Part shown: positions 1 through 10,245 of the stretch, piece after piece
Layout of the letters: every line of letters starts with the position of its first letter
How positions within the stretch are numbered: position 1 is the stretch's first letter
Origin: VAZQ01 sp963785745
Lineage (GTDB): Bacteria > Pseudomonadota > Alphaproteobacteria > Rhizobiales > Xanthobacteraceae
Length of the DNA: 64,000 nt
Assembly: GCA_963785745.1 (NCBI GenBank)
Contig: CAWAWR010000020.1
Span: 24,516 to 88,515, forward strand
Direction: 5' to 3'
Notes under the pieces: generated by a model
Databases searched by the model: none
The model's input: the letters and a program-made list of their open reading frames with translations, nothing else
Told to the model about the DNA's origin: nothing
Translations under genes and position numbers: made by a program

Positions 1-604
1 CACCACCACCGGCCTGGTGCTTTTTGACGCACTCAACGGCTACCTGCATCCGCGCGATCCGGCGAAGGTTGCCTTCCTGCAGGAGCGCAACATCCTTGCG
101 AACCTGCAGCGGCTGCTGGCGGGCGCGCGCCGCGCCGGATTGACGACGTTCTATCCCTCGGGCGCGCACGCGCCGGACGGCTCCGACACCGTCGCCCGGC
201 TGACCGACACCGACATGGACTTAAAGCCGCATGCCGACGGCAAGCCGATCAAGCCGCGGTTTTACAAAGACTCTAAAGATTCGGAGATCGCGCCCGAGCT
301 GGCGCCGATCGACGGCGACGTGGTGGTGCGCAAGAACCGCTGGAGCTCGTTCTACCAGACCAATCTCGAGCTCCAGTTGCGTGTGCGCGGCATCGACACC
401 ATCGTGATCGCGGGCGGCTCGACCGACGTCGGCATCGCGAGCACGGTGTTCGCGGCGCGCGACATGGACCTCGGCATCGTGGTGATCCGCGACGGCTGCT
501 ATTCGGCGCGCGGCAACAACAACGAATTCTTCCTGGAGCGCGTCTTCCCGCGCATGGCGCGGGTGATGACCGTGGACGACGCCGTCAAGCTGATGACGAG
601 TTGA
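1..604 (+). CDS. Isochorismatase-like cysteine hydrolase family protein (5' partial)
   Basis: The reading frame is open from base 2, so the true start lies before the window. The fold signature is visible: an Asp in LVLFDALNGY, the Lys in VVVRKNRWSSF, and the GGSTDVGIAST loop. In most cysteine hydrolases of this family the last loop carries a Cys after Asp-Val, but here it is Gly, as in true isochorismatases such as EntB and PhzD. The substrate is unknown. It sits 18 bp upstream of a dienelactone hydrolase in a tight same-strand run of catabolic genes, which suggests amide, ester or vinyl-ether cleavage in the same pathway (inference). Confidence 0.8.
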   Translation, partial: TTTGLVLFDALNGYLHPRDPAKVAFLQERNILANLQRLLAGARRAGLTTFYPSGAHAPDGSDTVARLTDTDMDLKPHADGKPIKPRFYKDSKDSEIAPELAPIDGDVVVRKNRWSSFYQTNLELQLRVRGIDTIVIAGGSTDVGIASTVFAARDMDLGIVVIRDGCYSARGNNNEFFLERVFPRMARVMTVDDAVKLMTS

Positions 605-622
605 GAGAGTGGAGAGCAACCC

Positions 623-1441
623 ATGACCATCGCCGCCCGCCATATCGACATCACCACCGAGGACATCACCTGCGCCAACGGCATGCCGGCGTTCCTCGCC
701 TATCCGACCGGCGGCGGGAAATTCCCGACCGTCGTCCTCATGCACGAGCGCTACGGGCTGGTGAAGCACAGCAAGGACCAGGCAATGCGTTGCGCGCGCG
801 ACGGCTTCACGGTGCTGGCGCCGAACTTCTTCTACAAGCATCCGGACCAGAAGGTGCTCGCCGCCGGCGACAGCCGCTACGACCTGACCGACCCGGAATC
901 GAACGAGCTGATGCGCGCCGCGCTCGCGACCCTGAAGACCCATAAGGCGGCCGATCCCAGCAAGGTCATCGTCATGGGCTACTGCCAGACCGGACGGCAT
1001 CCGCTGGTGTTCGCCGCCGAAACGCCGATCACCGCTGCCGTGGTGTGGTACGGCGCGGCTTCCAAGCGCGAATGGGAGGTCAACAAGCTGCAACCGAAGG
1101 CGCTGGAGGACATCATCGCCGCCGTCAATTGTCCGGTGTTCGGCGCCTTCGGCGAGGGCGATCACATCATCTCGCTCGACGACGTGCTGCGCTTCCGCAA
1201 TTGCCTGGAGGCGAACAAGAAGAGCTACGACATCCACATCTATCGCGGCGCGCCGCACGGCTGGCTCAACGACACCATGCCCGGCCGCTACCGCAAGACC
1301 GAGGCCGAAGCCGGCTGGGCCGCGCAGCAGCGCTTCCTCGCGGAGGTGTTCAGCGGCCAATGGAACGATGTCGTGCGCTGGCGGTTCGCGAGCGACAGCG
1401 GCGCGAACTACGACTTCTCCAAGAACGTGCGGATGGAGTAG
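623..1441 (+). CDS. Dienelactone hydrolase family protein
   Basis: This is an alpha/beta hydrolase of 272 residues with the dienelactone hydrolase triad: Cys121 in GYCQTG, an Asp near residue 180 in GEGDHI, and His212 in APHGW. The Glu of MHERYGL (residue 42) matches the family's active-site Glu. The family opens dienelactones in aromatic ring-cleavage pathways, but many members act on other esters. A GGAG ribosome site precedes the ATG. The gene lies 18 bp after the isochorismatase-like gene and 3 bp before an SDR, so co-transcription is likely. Confidence 0.88.
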   Translation: MTIAARHIDITTEDITCANGMPAFLAYPTGGGKFPTVVLMHERYGLVKHSKDQAMRCARDGFTVLAPNFFYKHPDQKVLAAGDSRYDLTDPESNELMRAALATLKTHKAADPSKVIVMGYCQTGRHPLVFAAETPITAAVVWYGAASKREWEVNKLQPKALEDIIAAVNCPVFGAFGEGDHIISLDDVLRFRNCLEANKKSYDIHIYRGAPHGWLNDTMPGRYRKTEAEAGWAAQQRFLAEVFSGQWNDVVRWRFASDSGANYDFSKNVRME

Positions 1442-1444
1442 CGC

Positions 1445-2236
1445 TTGGCGGGTGAGCTTAGCGGCCGCGTTGCGCTGATCGCCGGCGGCGGCGGTGAGAT
1501 CGGCGGCGCCATTGCGCGACGTTTCGCCGAAGCCGGCGCGGCGATCGCAATTGCCGATATCCAGCGCGAGGCGGCCGAGACCGTCGCCGGCGAGATTGTG
1601 GCCGCAGGCGGTCAGGCGGTGTCGGTCCGCACCAACGTGGTCGTCGAACAGGATGCCGAGCGCGCGGTCCGTCACGCCGTCGAAGCCTTCGGCAAGCTCA
1701 CCACGCTGGTGAACGTCGCCGCTACCGTGACGCCGGACGGCACCGTCGAGACGCTGACGCTCGACGACTGGAACGACGCGCTCGCCGTCAACCTCACCGG
1801 CGCGTTCCTGATGTGCAAATACGCGGTGCCGCAGCTCCGCAACGCCGGCGGCGGCGCCATCGTCAACATCGCCTCGCAGCTCGGCCAGATCGGCATCGCC
1901 AGGCGCGCGCCCTACACCACCAGCAAGGCGGGGCTGATCCAATTCACCCGTTGCCTCGCGGTCGATCACGCCGCCGACGGCATCCGCGCCAATTCGCTTT
2001 CGCCGGGAGGTATCGACACCGCCCGCATCCTGCGCCGCTTCAAGAACCGCGAGGAGGCCAACCGCGCTCGCGGCCCGGCCTATCTGCTGGGACGTCCCGG
2101 CCGCGCCGAGGAAGTCGCCGCTGCGGCATTATTTCTCGCGTCGGAGGAATCCTCGTTCATGACCGGGGCAGACCTTTTGCTCGATGGCGGCTATCTTGCC
2201 TTCAAGGGTCCCCTGCCCGCGAAGGACAAAAGCTAG
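1445..2236 (+). CDS. SDR family NAD(P)-dependent oxidoreductase
   Basis: This is a classical short-chain dehydrogenase/reductase of 263 residues. The N-terminal Gly-rich cofactor loop GGGGEIG is at residues 14-20, with an acidic end of beta-2 (IADI) that favours NAD. The catalytic residues are Ser144, Tyr157 and Lys161 (YTTSK). The C-terminal GADLLLDGGY is typical of the family. The start is a TTG three bases after the previous stop. Substrate is unknown; context suggests oxidation or reduction of a ring-cleavage or side-chain intermediate. Confidence 0.87.
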   Translation: MAGELSGRVALIAGGGGEIGGAIARRFAEAGAAIAIADIQREAAETVAGEIVAAGGQAVSVRTNVVVEQDAERAVRHAVEAFGKLTTLVNVAATVTPDGTVETLTLDDWNDALAVNLTGAFLMCKYAVPQLRNAGGGAIVNIASQLGQIGIARRAPYTTSKAGLIQFTRCLAVDHAADGIRANSLSPGGIDTARILRRFKNREEANRARGPAYLLGRPGRAEEVAAAALFLASEESSFMTGADLLLDGGYLAFKGPLPAKDKS

Positions 2237-2246
2237 AGAACTCGAC

Positions 2247-3273
2247 ATGCTGACCCGGTGGATTCCTGCTCTTGCGGCGTTGTGCCTGGCGCCGCGTTCC
2301 AGCCTCCGCGCAATCCGTCGCCGACTTCTATCGCGGCAAGACCGTCACCATCGTGGTGAGCACGTCGAGCGGTGGCGGCTACGATGCGCTCGCGCGGGCG
2401 CTGGCGCGCCACATCGGGCGGCTGATCCCCGGCAATCCCACCGTCGTCGTGCGCAACATGCCGGGCGCCGGCGGCATCACCGCCGTCAACTGGCTCTACA
2501 ACACGGCGGAAAAGGACGGCACCGCCATCGGTCTGGTGCAGAACGGCACGCCGCTCGAACCGCTGTTCGGCACCAAGGCGGCGCGCTACGACGCCACCAA
2601 GTTCAACTGGCTCGGCACGCCGAGCTACGAAGTCAGCATGGTACTGCTCTGGCACGCGGTGCCGGTGAACTCGGTCGACGACCTGCGCAAGACCGAGACC
2701 ACCATGGGCGCGTCGGGCGCGAACTCGACGCCGGCGTTCTACACGCGGCTGCTCAACGCCACGCTCGGCACCCGGATGAAGCTCATCAACGGCTATCCCG
2801 GACAGAACGACGCTTTCCTGGCCATGGAGCGCGGCGAGCTCGACGGCTACCCGAGCGTGTTCTATTCGGCGCTCACCTCGACACGGCCGAATTGGCTGAA
2901 GGACAAGCAGGTCAAGGCCATCGTCCAATACGGGCCCGAACGCCTGCAGGAACTGCCGGACGTGCCGTTCGCGACCGACCTCCTCACCAATGAAGACGAC
3001 CGCCTGCTGATGCAGGCGGCCTCGGCGCCGCAGGCGTTGGGCCGGCCGCTCTTGCTGCCGCCGGACGTGCCCGCCGATCGCGTCGCCACCATGCGCAAGG
3101 CGCTGGCCGACACCTTCAACGATCCGCAGTTCAAGGCCGATGCCGAGAAGGTCGGCCTGATCGTCAACGCACCGCGCACCGGGGCGCAGTTGCAGGAGGT
3201 GATCGCGCGCGCCTATGCCTCGCCGGCGCGCGTGGTGGAGCGGATCCAGAAGCTCAACAATCCGGGGAATTGA
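2247..3273 (+). CDS. Bug/TctC-type tripartite tricarboxylate transporter substrate-binding protein (frameshift in signal peptide)
   Basis: A periplasmic binding protein of the Bug family (ADFYRGKTVTIVV, ARALARHIGRLIPGNP, VVRNMPGAGG). The signal peptide (MLTRWIPALAALCLA) is in the frame of ATG 2247, whereas the export site ASAQ and the mature protein lie one frame later, so an extra base lies within about 2,290-2,310. Without that base the protein would have a normal signal peptide and about 340 residues. The stop overlaps the next start by one base (TGATG). No TctA or TctB membrane gene is nearby. The ligand is probably a carboxylate or aromatic acid (inference). Confidence 0.82.
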
Positions 3274-4461
3274 TGCTGCAAACCACCGTCAAGAAATCCA
3301 CCGCCCGGCCCTCGCGCGAGGAACTGCTCCGTCGCGCCGAAGCGCTGGTGCCGGTGCTGCAGGAGCGCGCCGCGCAATGCGAGACGCATGCGCCGCTGCC
3401 CCGACGAAACGATCCGCGACTATCTCGCCAACGATCTGCTGCGCATCTGCCAGCCCGCGCGCTATGGCGGCTTCGAGCACAACTATGACGTCCTCTGTGA
3501 GGTGAGCCAGACGCTCGCGCGCGGCTGCGGCTCGCAGGCCTGGGTGCACATGGTGCTCACCGACAACATTCTGAAGCTCGCGTCCTATTCGGCGCAGGCG
3601 CAGGAGGATGTGTGGGGCAAGGACCCGACCGCGAAACTGTCGAACTGCGTGACGCCGACGGGCAAGGCGAAACCGGCCGCGGGCGGCATCGTCTGGAGCG
3701 GCCGCCATCAATTCTCCAGCGGCGTCGACCACGCCGACTGGGTGCTGGCGGCCGGCGCCGTCGACCGCGGCGACCGCAAGCAGGAATGCTCGGTGCTGGT
3801 GCCGAAGAGCGACATCACCATCGTCGACGACTGGCACGTGATCGGCTTCGCCGGGACCGGCAGCAAGACGTTCGTCATCGAGGAGAAATTCGTTCCGGAG
3901 CATCGCATCCTCGACAAGAAGGCGTCGGACGAAGGCAACGCGCCGGGCGCGCAGCTCTACGCCGCGCCGGTGTTCCACTTGCCGCGCGGCGGGCCGTCGT
4001 CCGCAAGCTATTGCTCGGTCGCCGTCGGTATCGCGGAAGGCTGCCTGGAGGCCTACTACCAGTACACGCGTCCGCGGAAATCCCGCGGCCGGCCATGGGC
4101 GCAGATGGCCGGGGCGCAGATCGTCGCGGCAACCGCCGCGGCCGAGATCGAGGCCGCGGTGCGGATGTATCAGGGCGCCTTGCGCGAGGCGATGGGCGTG
4201 CTGGAGCGCAAAGAGCCGTTCACCAAGCACATGCAGGTCCACGGCAAGCGCAACATGGCCTATGCCGCGCAGCTTTCGATCCAGGCGGTGCAACGGCTGT
4301 TCAACGACGCCGGCGGGCGCGTGCTCTACACCGACCACGATTTGCAGCGCAAATTCCGCGATGCGCATGCCGCGGCGGCGCATCACTCGCTGACCTGGCA
4401 CAGCGCGGCGGAGAACTACGGTGCGCACGTGCTGGGTGCGGACGCGGATGAGGATGAGTGA
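3273..4461 (+). CDS. Acyl-CoA dehydrogenase-like / HpaB-type flavoprotein monooxygenase (one frameshift)
   Basis: The product resembles the acyl-CoA-dehydrogenase-fold oxygenases: an N-terminal helical domain (REELLRRAEALVPVLQERA), then RICQPARYGGFE, a middle beta domain (VIGFAGTGSKTF) and a C-terminal helical domain ending with HSAAENYG. The N-terminus starting at ATG 3273 and the rest are in different frames. The shift falls at the CCCC run 3399-3402, where removing one C gives a continuous protein of about 395 residues. It lies between a Bug protein and a GMC oxidoreductase, overlapping both, so a monooxygenase or desaturase step in the same pathway is likely. Confidence 0.78.
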
Positions 4462-6212
4462 CGCCGCGCCTGAGCAGTATGACGTCATCATCATCGGCGC
4501 CGGTTCCGCCGGCTGCGTGCTCGCGAACCGGCTGAGCGCGCGGCCGGGCAACAAGGTGCTGCTGATCGAGGCCGGCGACGACTACGCGCCCGGCAGCGAA
4601 CCGTCCGAGGTGCTCGACAGTTTTGCCGCCACCGCGCACTCCAATCCGCGCTTTACCTGGCAGGGCCTGACCGCCGCGTTCGGGCCGCGTCCCAGCAACG
4701 CACCCGACCGCCGCCCGCGCCGCCGCTATACGCAGGGCCGCGTGATCGGCGGCACCTCGTCGATCAACGGGATGGTCGCGGTGCGCGGACTGCCGTCCGA
4801 CTACGACGATTGGTCGGCGCGCGGCGCGACCGGCTGGAACTGGGACGGCGTACTGCCATTTTTCCGCAAGCTCGAAAGCGACCAGGACTTCGACGGCCCA
4901 TTGCACGGGAAAGATGGCCCGGTCCCGCTGCGGCGCATCGCGTCCGGCTGGCCGGGCTTCGTCGCGGGGGTGTACGAAGCAGTCGAGGACCTCGGCTTCA
5001 AGAACCTTCACGACCAGAACGGCGCGTTCGGCGACGGCTATTTCCCGATTGCGATCTCCAATATCGACAATCACCGCGTCTCGACCGCGATGGCGTATCT
5101 GACGCGCGACGTCCGGCAACGTTCGAACCTAACGATCCTGAGTGGCGCCCGCGCGGAGCAACTCCTGTTCGACGGCACGCGTGTCCTCGGCGTGCGCGTC
5201 CAGCGCGCGGGCCGGACGATCGACCTGCACGCGCGCGACACGATCGTGTCGATGGGCGCGCTGCATTCGCCGGCGTTCCTGCTGCGCAACGGCATCGGCC
5301 CGGCGAACGAGCTCGCAGCGCTCGGCATCCAGGTGCGCGCCGACCGCGCCGGTGTCGGCAAGCACCTGATGGAGCATCCCGGCGTCAATTTCGGCTGCTA
5401 TCTGAATCGCGATGCGCGGCTGCCGGCCGATATGCGGCGGCAGATGTTCGCGGGACTGCGCTGGTCGTCGAAGATCGACGGCTGTCCCGCCGGCGACATG
5501 TACATCATCCCGAGCAACAAGGCGGCGTGGCATGGCGTCGGCCACCGGCTCGGCCTGCTCATGATGTGGGTCAACCGCTCCTATTCCACCGGCGAGGTGC
5601 GCCTCACCTCGCCCGATCCGTCGGCCAAGCCCGACATCGATTTCAACATGTGCTCGGACTGGCGCGACATGGAGCGCATGCTCATGGGCGTGCGCATGAT
5701 GATCAAGCTGCAGGCGCATCCCGCCGTGCAACGGACCTGCGCGCAGATCTTCCCCGTGAGCTACAGCGACCGCGCACGCCGTTATGCGGTGTACAGCCGT
5801 GCAAACAAAATCCAGATGGAGATCGGCGGCACGCTCATGGACCTCACCGCACCGTTGCGCCGGTTGCTGGTGAACACGCTGATCGCCGACGGCCCGACCA
5901 TCGAGGACCTCGCCGACGAGTTCGACGATGAAGCAGTGGATCGCCGACACCGTGCTCGGGCACTGGCACGCGACATCGACCTGCCGCATGGGCGCATCGG
6001 ACGACCCCGGCGCGGTGACCGATCCGGCCGGGCGCGTCTACGGCGTCGGGGGCCTGCGGGTCTGCGATGCCTCGATCATGCCGACGGTGCCCTGCGCCAA
6101 CACCAACATCCCGACCATCATGGTGGGCGAGAAGATCGCGGCAACGATGCTCGACGCGCAGCATTCAAGGCTGATGCGGGCATTTCAGGCCCTGCGATTC
6201 ACGTTTGCCTGA
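4454..6212 (+). CDS. GMC family oxidoreductase (one frameshift near the C-terminus)
   Basis: This is a glucose-methanol-choline oxidoreductase. The FAD dinucleotide fold IIIGAGSAG is at residues 12-20. The family signatures GRVIGGTSSINGM and GALHSPAFLLRNGIG follow. The C-terminal active-site segment (HWHATSTCRMG and CANTNIPTIM) lies one frame further on, so an extra base is present around 5,920-5,930. The joined length of about 585 residues is normal for the family. ATG 4454 overlaps the preceding stop; ATG 4448 is a second possible start. It probably oxidises an alcohol intermediate of the upstream catabolic pathway. Confidence 0.85.
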
Positions 6213-6312
6213 CGCAAATCGCCTAAGCCTGCCGGCCTGGATCGCCGGCTGCCGCCGAGTTGCCACAATCCAACCGACTAACGCGAAAGACCCACCTCTG
6301 AGGAGAAGAACG

Positions 6313-7217
6313 ATGGCCGGACAGTTGTCCCGCGGCTGGTCGATGGCGAAAGCCAGCTTCACGGTCCTTAAGCAACATCCCAAGCTCGCGATCCTGCCCG
6401 CCATGTCCGGCACGATCTTTTTGCTCATCATCGGTGCGATCCTGGCGTCGCTGATGCCGCAGTTCGGCATTGGCGCGTTTCGGCACCGGCTCGATCTGGA
6501 CATGGCTCAACAACGGCCAATCCCCCAGCATCTGGTTCTATCTGTCCGCCTTCGTCGTGCTCTATGTCATGACGGCGGTGGCGATCTTCTTCAACGTGGC
6601 GCTGATCCACTGCGCGCTCCGCGCACACGCCGGTGAGACGCCCTCGATCCGCGGCGGCCTCGCGGCGGCGGTTGCGCTGCTCCCGCAAATCCTCGGTTGG
6701 GCCTTTATCGCCACCACCATCGGCATCGTGCTCAACATGATCACCGATGCGCTGAAGGAGTATCTCGGCTTCCTCGGTGGCCTGCTTGGCGGCCTGCTCG
6801 AATTCTCCTGGGCGGTCATCACCTACTTCGTGGTGCCGGTCCTGGTGACCGAGAAAGTCGGACCGATCACCGCGGTCAAGCGCTCGGCCTCGGTCCTGCG
6901 CAGCAAGTGGGGCGAGTTGCTCGCCGGCGAGGCCCGCATCGGCCTCATCGGCGCACTGTTCTTCATCGCTCTCGGCGCTGGTCTTTGCCGGCGGCGCGGC
7001 GCTCGTCCTCAGCAAGAGCGCGACGGCCGTGGCCGGTCTCGGCGTGGTCCTGATGGTGGTCGGCGTCCTCGCCGCCGTCACCAGCATGGTGGTGATGTCG
7101 ACGCTGAGCACGATCTTCCAGTCCGGCGTCTATCTCTACGCCACCACCGGCCAGGTGCCGCCGTCGCTCGATCGCGACCTGCTCGAAAGCGCGTTCCAGC
7201 CGAAGGCGAAGAAGTAA
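6313..7217 (+). CDS. Multi-pass membrane protein, DUF6159-like (two frameshifts)
   Basis: The start follows an AGGAGAAG ribosome site. The N-terminus LSRGWSMAKASFTVLKQHP followed by a hydrophobic segment is typical of DUF6159 proteins. About five further membrane segments follow, and the C-terminus is ATTGQVPPSL with a basic tail. The protein is split over three frames. The first shift is at the TTT run 6478-6480 and the second near 6,970-6,985; each is explained by one extra base. Function is unknown. It is separated from the GMC gene by about 100 bp and followed by a strong hairpin terminator. Confidence 0.7.
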
Positions 7218-7254
7218 CCGCACGCGACATTGTTTGTGTTGCGTCGTTGCGTCC

Positions 7255-7296
7255 TGCCCGGCATCGCAGTCTGCGGTGCCGGGCATTTGCGTTTTT
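7255..7296 (+). terminator. Rho-independent terminator
   Basis: TGCCCGGCA (7255-7263) and TGCCGGGCA (7277-7285) form a perfect 9-bp stem, extended inside by CGCAG/CTGCG. A T-rich tail ends in TTTTT at 7292-7296. It lies just after the membrane protein and overlaps the 3' end of the convergent esterase gene, so it may act for both. Confidence 0.75.
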
Positions 7297-8125
7297 AGCG
7301 CGCGACCCAGCGCGCAAGGTCCGCCATCCAGCCGCTGTTCCAATGGTGCCGGCGCTGCGGGCCGTCGCGGTAGACGTGCGGAACCTTCAGCTCCTGCAAA
7401 AGCTTCCGCGCGCCGTGTGTCTGGTCGCGATAGAAGTCCCATCCCGCCAGCATCAGCCGCGGCTCGCTGCCGAGAAGCTTGCCGCGCTCGCGCAGCAGCG
7501 CGGTGACGCGGTAGCGCTCGAAATTCTCCTGCGTGCCGGCGATCGGCGCCATGCCGTAGCGTGGGATGTCCATCGTCATCGGCGCATCCCAGGCGGCCGC
7601 CCTTTCGAACACGTCTGGATGGCGCAGCAGCAGCGTCCACGCGCCCCAGCCGGATTTGCTGAAGCCGAGCAGTGCGCGCGAAAACCGATCGGTCCCCACC
7701 GGATACATGCGCTCGATGAACGGCAGCACCACCTTCAGAAAATACGTCTCCTGCCGGACGTGCGGATCGCTTGGATGGTCGGCAAACCACGGCAGCTGGC
7801 TGAAGGTCGGGAATACGCAGATGACGCCGAAACCGTTGCCGTAACGATCGGCGATATTGAGCTTGGCGATTTCGGCCCGCGCGTCGCCCCAGCGTTTTTC
7901 GTCATGCGCCTCGACCGGCAGGATGTAGAGCGCCAGCAGCGGGCCGCCCTTTGGCCTTGCCGGGGCGCGCACGAAGATCTGCGTGGTGCCGGCCTGGAAT
8001 TCCGACTGCACGTCATGGACGACGAAACCGTGGTCGGCTGTTTTCGCGGCGGAAATGACGGGATCGGCGTGCGCCGCCACGCACAAGAACAGGCATGAAC
8101 CAAGGATAACGACGAGACGGTGCAT
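7295..8125 (-). CDS. Secreted alpha/beta hydrolase (esterase-like)
   Basis: The N-terminus MHRLVVILGSCLFLCVAAHA is a signal peptide with an AHA|D cleavage site. The nucleophile elbow is GFSKSG in RALLGFSKSGWGAW, and a C-terminal His-rich QRRHHWNSGW can supply the catalytic His. The general layout fits the EstD/esterase-like hydrolases. An in-frame ATG three codons upstream (8134) is an alternative start. The gene converges on the membrane protein and shares its terminator region. The substrate cannot be told from sequence. Confidence 0.72.
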   Translation of the reverse strand: MHRLVVILGSCLFLCVAAHADPVISAAKTADHGFVVHDVQSEFQAGTTQIFVRAPARPKGGPLLALYILPVEAHDEKRWGDARAEIAKLNIADRYGNGFGVICVFPTFSQLPWFADHPSDPHVRQETYFLKVVLPFIERMYPVGTDRFSRALLGFSKSGWGAWTLLLRHPDVFERAAAWDAPMTMDIPRYGMAPIAGTQENFERYRVTALLRERGKLLGSEPRLMLAGWDFYRDQTHGARKLLQELKVPHVYRDGPQRRHHWNSGWMADLARWVAR

Positions 8126-8216
8126 GCATGTCATGGGGATTTGCAGGAACGCTTTGCTTACCATGTGGATCGCCGGATAAGGCGTTCTTAAGTTCGTTGC
8201 CTCAGTCTGATCGCTG

Positions 8217-9176
8217 ATGGCGATCAAGACAACATTCAAGCGCGTCATGACCGTTGCCCTCGGACTCGGGTTCCTGGCCTTGGTCTGGAGCGCCGCATCC
8301 ATCACGATCACCGGCTATCGAACGCCGCTGGCGAACAAGGGGACCGCCTACAAGATCGGCATACAGCACGGACTGACCGCCGACCACGTCCATACCGTCT
8401 CGGCGGGAAAGACGCCGGCGATCGTCTTCCGCCGGCGCGAGCATGACAGCATCAATCACTATACCTGGGAGAAGGCCAACCTGAGCCGTCCCGGCAACTG
8501 CCTCGATCTCAAGCCGGCGGCGAACGGAAGCGGTCATACGCTGTCCACGCTGTGCCGAACGCCTGACAAGATCGAGGAGAATGACAATCGCTTCTACTTC
8601 TCGGTTTCCGAGGATCGCGCCATCCGTCTCGGCGTCGGCCCGAAGCCACCGGCCGACGGCCGGAGCGAAGCGCGCGGCGCGATGTACGGCGTCAAAGGGG
8701 AAATTGCTTTCGGCGCGACATTCGAAACCGCATCGGTCTTCAAGATCGAGCTTACTGCGGCGGGCCTCAACATCGCCGACCTCCTTGTCAAACCCTCGCC
8801 GGGGATCGAGCCGACGAGCGAAGGCGATGACGAAGCCGGCGGCTGCGGCGAACCTCGCACCGTCCGGCTCGGCGATCCGATCGCGCTCTGGCTCCTGCCG
8901 CCGACCGCGGCCAGAATTTGCAGCTTCAAGTCCAAAGACGACAAGGCCGTCCTGTCGCTGGTGCAGTATCAGCGCGGATGGATGCAGCGCACGCGCTGGT
9001 CCGATGAGATCATGTGCCGCGCCCTGCTCGCCGCATTGCTCGAGGGCGACCGCAGGCGCGACACCCATTTCGCCGGCTGCCTCGGCGCCCATTGGAACGA
9101 GCTGTCACGAATCGACGTCAGCCTCATGCTGTTCGAGACGGCTGAACCGGGGCGGCTGGCGCGCCTGACCTATTGA
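8217..9176 (+). CDS. Hypothetical exported or membrane-anchored protein
   Basis: The ORF encodes 319 residues with an N-terminal signal anchor (about residues 11-30, VALGLGFLALVWSAASITI). The rest is soluble and has several Cys residues. I do not recognise a domain. The gene is uninterrupted, shows the same GC-rich codon use as its neighbours, and stands alone between a divergent esterase and a convergent Bug protein gene. Confidence 0.6.
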   Translation: MAIKTTFKRVMTVALGLGFLALVWSAASITITGYRTPLANKGTAYKIGIQHGLTADHVHTVSAGKTPAIVFRRREHDSINHYTWEKANLSRPGNCLDLKPAANGSGHTLSTLCRTPDKIEENDNRFYFSVSEDRAIRLGVGPKPPADGRSEARGAMYGVKGEIAFGATFETASVFKIELTAAGLNIADLLVKPSPGIEPTSEGDDEAGGCGEPRTVRLGDPIALWLLPPTAARICSFKSKDDKAVLSLVQYQRGWMQRTRWSDEIMCRALLAALLEGDRRRDTHFAGCLGAHWNELSRIDVSLMLFETAEPGRLARLTY

Positions 9177-9180
9177 CCGG

Positions 9181-10149
9181 TTATTGCGTGCGCGCGACGC
9201 CGGCGCGTTCCACGATCGGGCTCCAGCGGGCGATTTCCGCCTTCACGTAGTCGCGCAGCTGCTCGGGCGAGCCCGTCACCTGCGGGCCCATGCCGCGATT
9301 GGTCAGTTCCTGCGTCACCTCGGGCTCGCTGAAAATCGCGTGGACCTCTTTGTTCAGGAGCGCGACGATCTCCGGCGGCGTGTTCGCAGGCGCGACAATC
9401 ATCTGCCATGCGGCGGATTCGAAGCCGGCGACCCCGGCTTCCTGCATGGTCGGAACGTCCGGCGTCGCCGCCGAGCGCTTGGCCATCGACACTGCCAGCG
9501 CCCGCAGCTTGCCCTCGCGAATTTGCGGCAGCACCGACGGACCGTCACCGAACAGCACCTGCAGCCGTCCCGCAAGCAGATCGGTGAGCGCCGGCGGCGT
9601 CGCCTTGTAGGGAACGTGCTGCATGCGCGTTCCGGTAAGGCTCAGCATCAGTTCGGTGCTCAAGTGATGCATGGTGCCGGGGCCGGCGGAGCCGTAGTTC
9701 AGCTCGCCGGGCTTCGCCTTTGCCAGCGCGATCAGGTCGGCGACCGACTTCACCGGCGAATCCGCGCTGACGGTCAGCACGAACGGCGATGCCGTCAGCA
9801 GCGCCACCGGCACGAAGTCCTTGGCCGGATCGTAGGCAAGCTTCTTCGCCAAGGTCACGTTGACAGCCATGGTCGTGCTGGTGGCTTGCAGCAGCATGTA
9901 GCCGTCGGGATTGGCGCGGGCGACCAGAACGGCGGCGAGCGTGGTGCCGCCGCCCGGCCGGTTCTCGATCACGAACGGCTTGCCAAGCCGGCGTTCGAGC
10001 TTTTGCGCCACGAGGCGCGCCAGCAGATCGGAGCCGCCGCCCGCGCCCAGCGGAACAACGATCGTCACCGGGCGCGACGGATAGGGCTGCGATTGCGCCG
10101 GCGCCACGGCAAGAACGGTAAGCGCCACGACGATCGGGATGCGCCGCAT
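9181..10149 (-). CDS. Bug/TctC-type substrate-binding protein
   Basis: A classical Bug protein of 322 residues with a signal peptide (MRRIPIVVALTVLAVAPAQSQ), the YPSRPVTIVVPLGAGGGSD start, ENRPGGGTTLA, GELNYGSAGPGT and HVPYKATPPALTDLLAG. These are the usual ligand-loop and hinge motifs of tripartite tricarboxylate transporter receptors. No membrane component gene is adjacent, as is common for Bug paralogs. The gene is convergent with 8217-9176, with a gap of only 4 bp. Confidence 0.92.
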   Translation of the reverse strand: MRRIPIVVALTVLAVAPAQSQPYPSRPVTIVVPLGAGGGSDLLARLVAQKLERRLGKPFVIENRPGGGTTLAAVLVARANPDGYMLLQATSTTMAVNVTLAKKLAYDPAKDFVPVALLTASPFVLTVSADSPVKSVADLIALAKAKPGELNYGSAGPGTMHHLSTELMLSLTGTRMQHVPYKATPPALTDLLAGRLQVLFGDGPSVLPQIREGKLRALAVSMAKRSAATPDVPTMQEAGVAGFESAAWQMIVAPANTPPEIVALLNKEVHAIFSEPEVTQELTNRGMGPQVTGSPEQLRDYVKAEIARWSPIVERAGVARTQ

Positions 10150-10245
10150 TCAATCCTCCCCACGTCTTTCGTTGACGGAAGGATAAAGATGCCGATGCCC
10201 GGCACAAGGGCCGGGCATGACGTATCGTCGTCGCAGGTAAGCGGA

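Noticed and set aside
221..1969. 582-codon minus-strand frame opposite the hydrolase and SDR genes
   Set aside because: It is antisense to three well-recognised genes and has the Arg/Ala/His-rich composition of a GC-driven shadow frame. The same holds for long frames opposite 3289-4554, 5129-5989 and 9184-10830.
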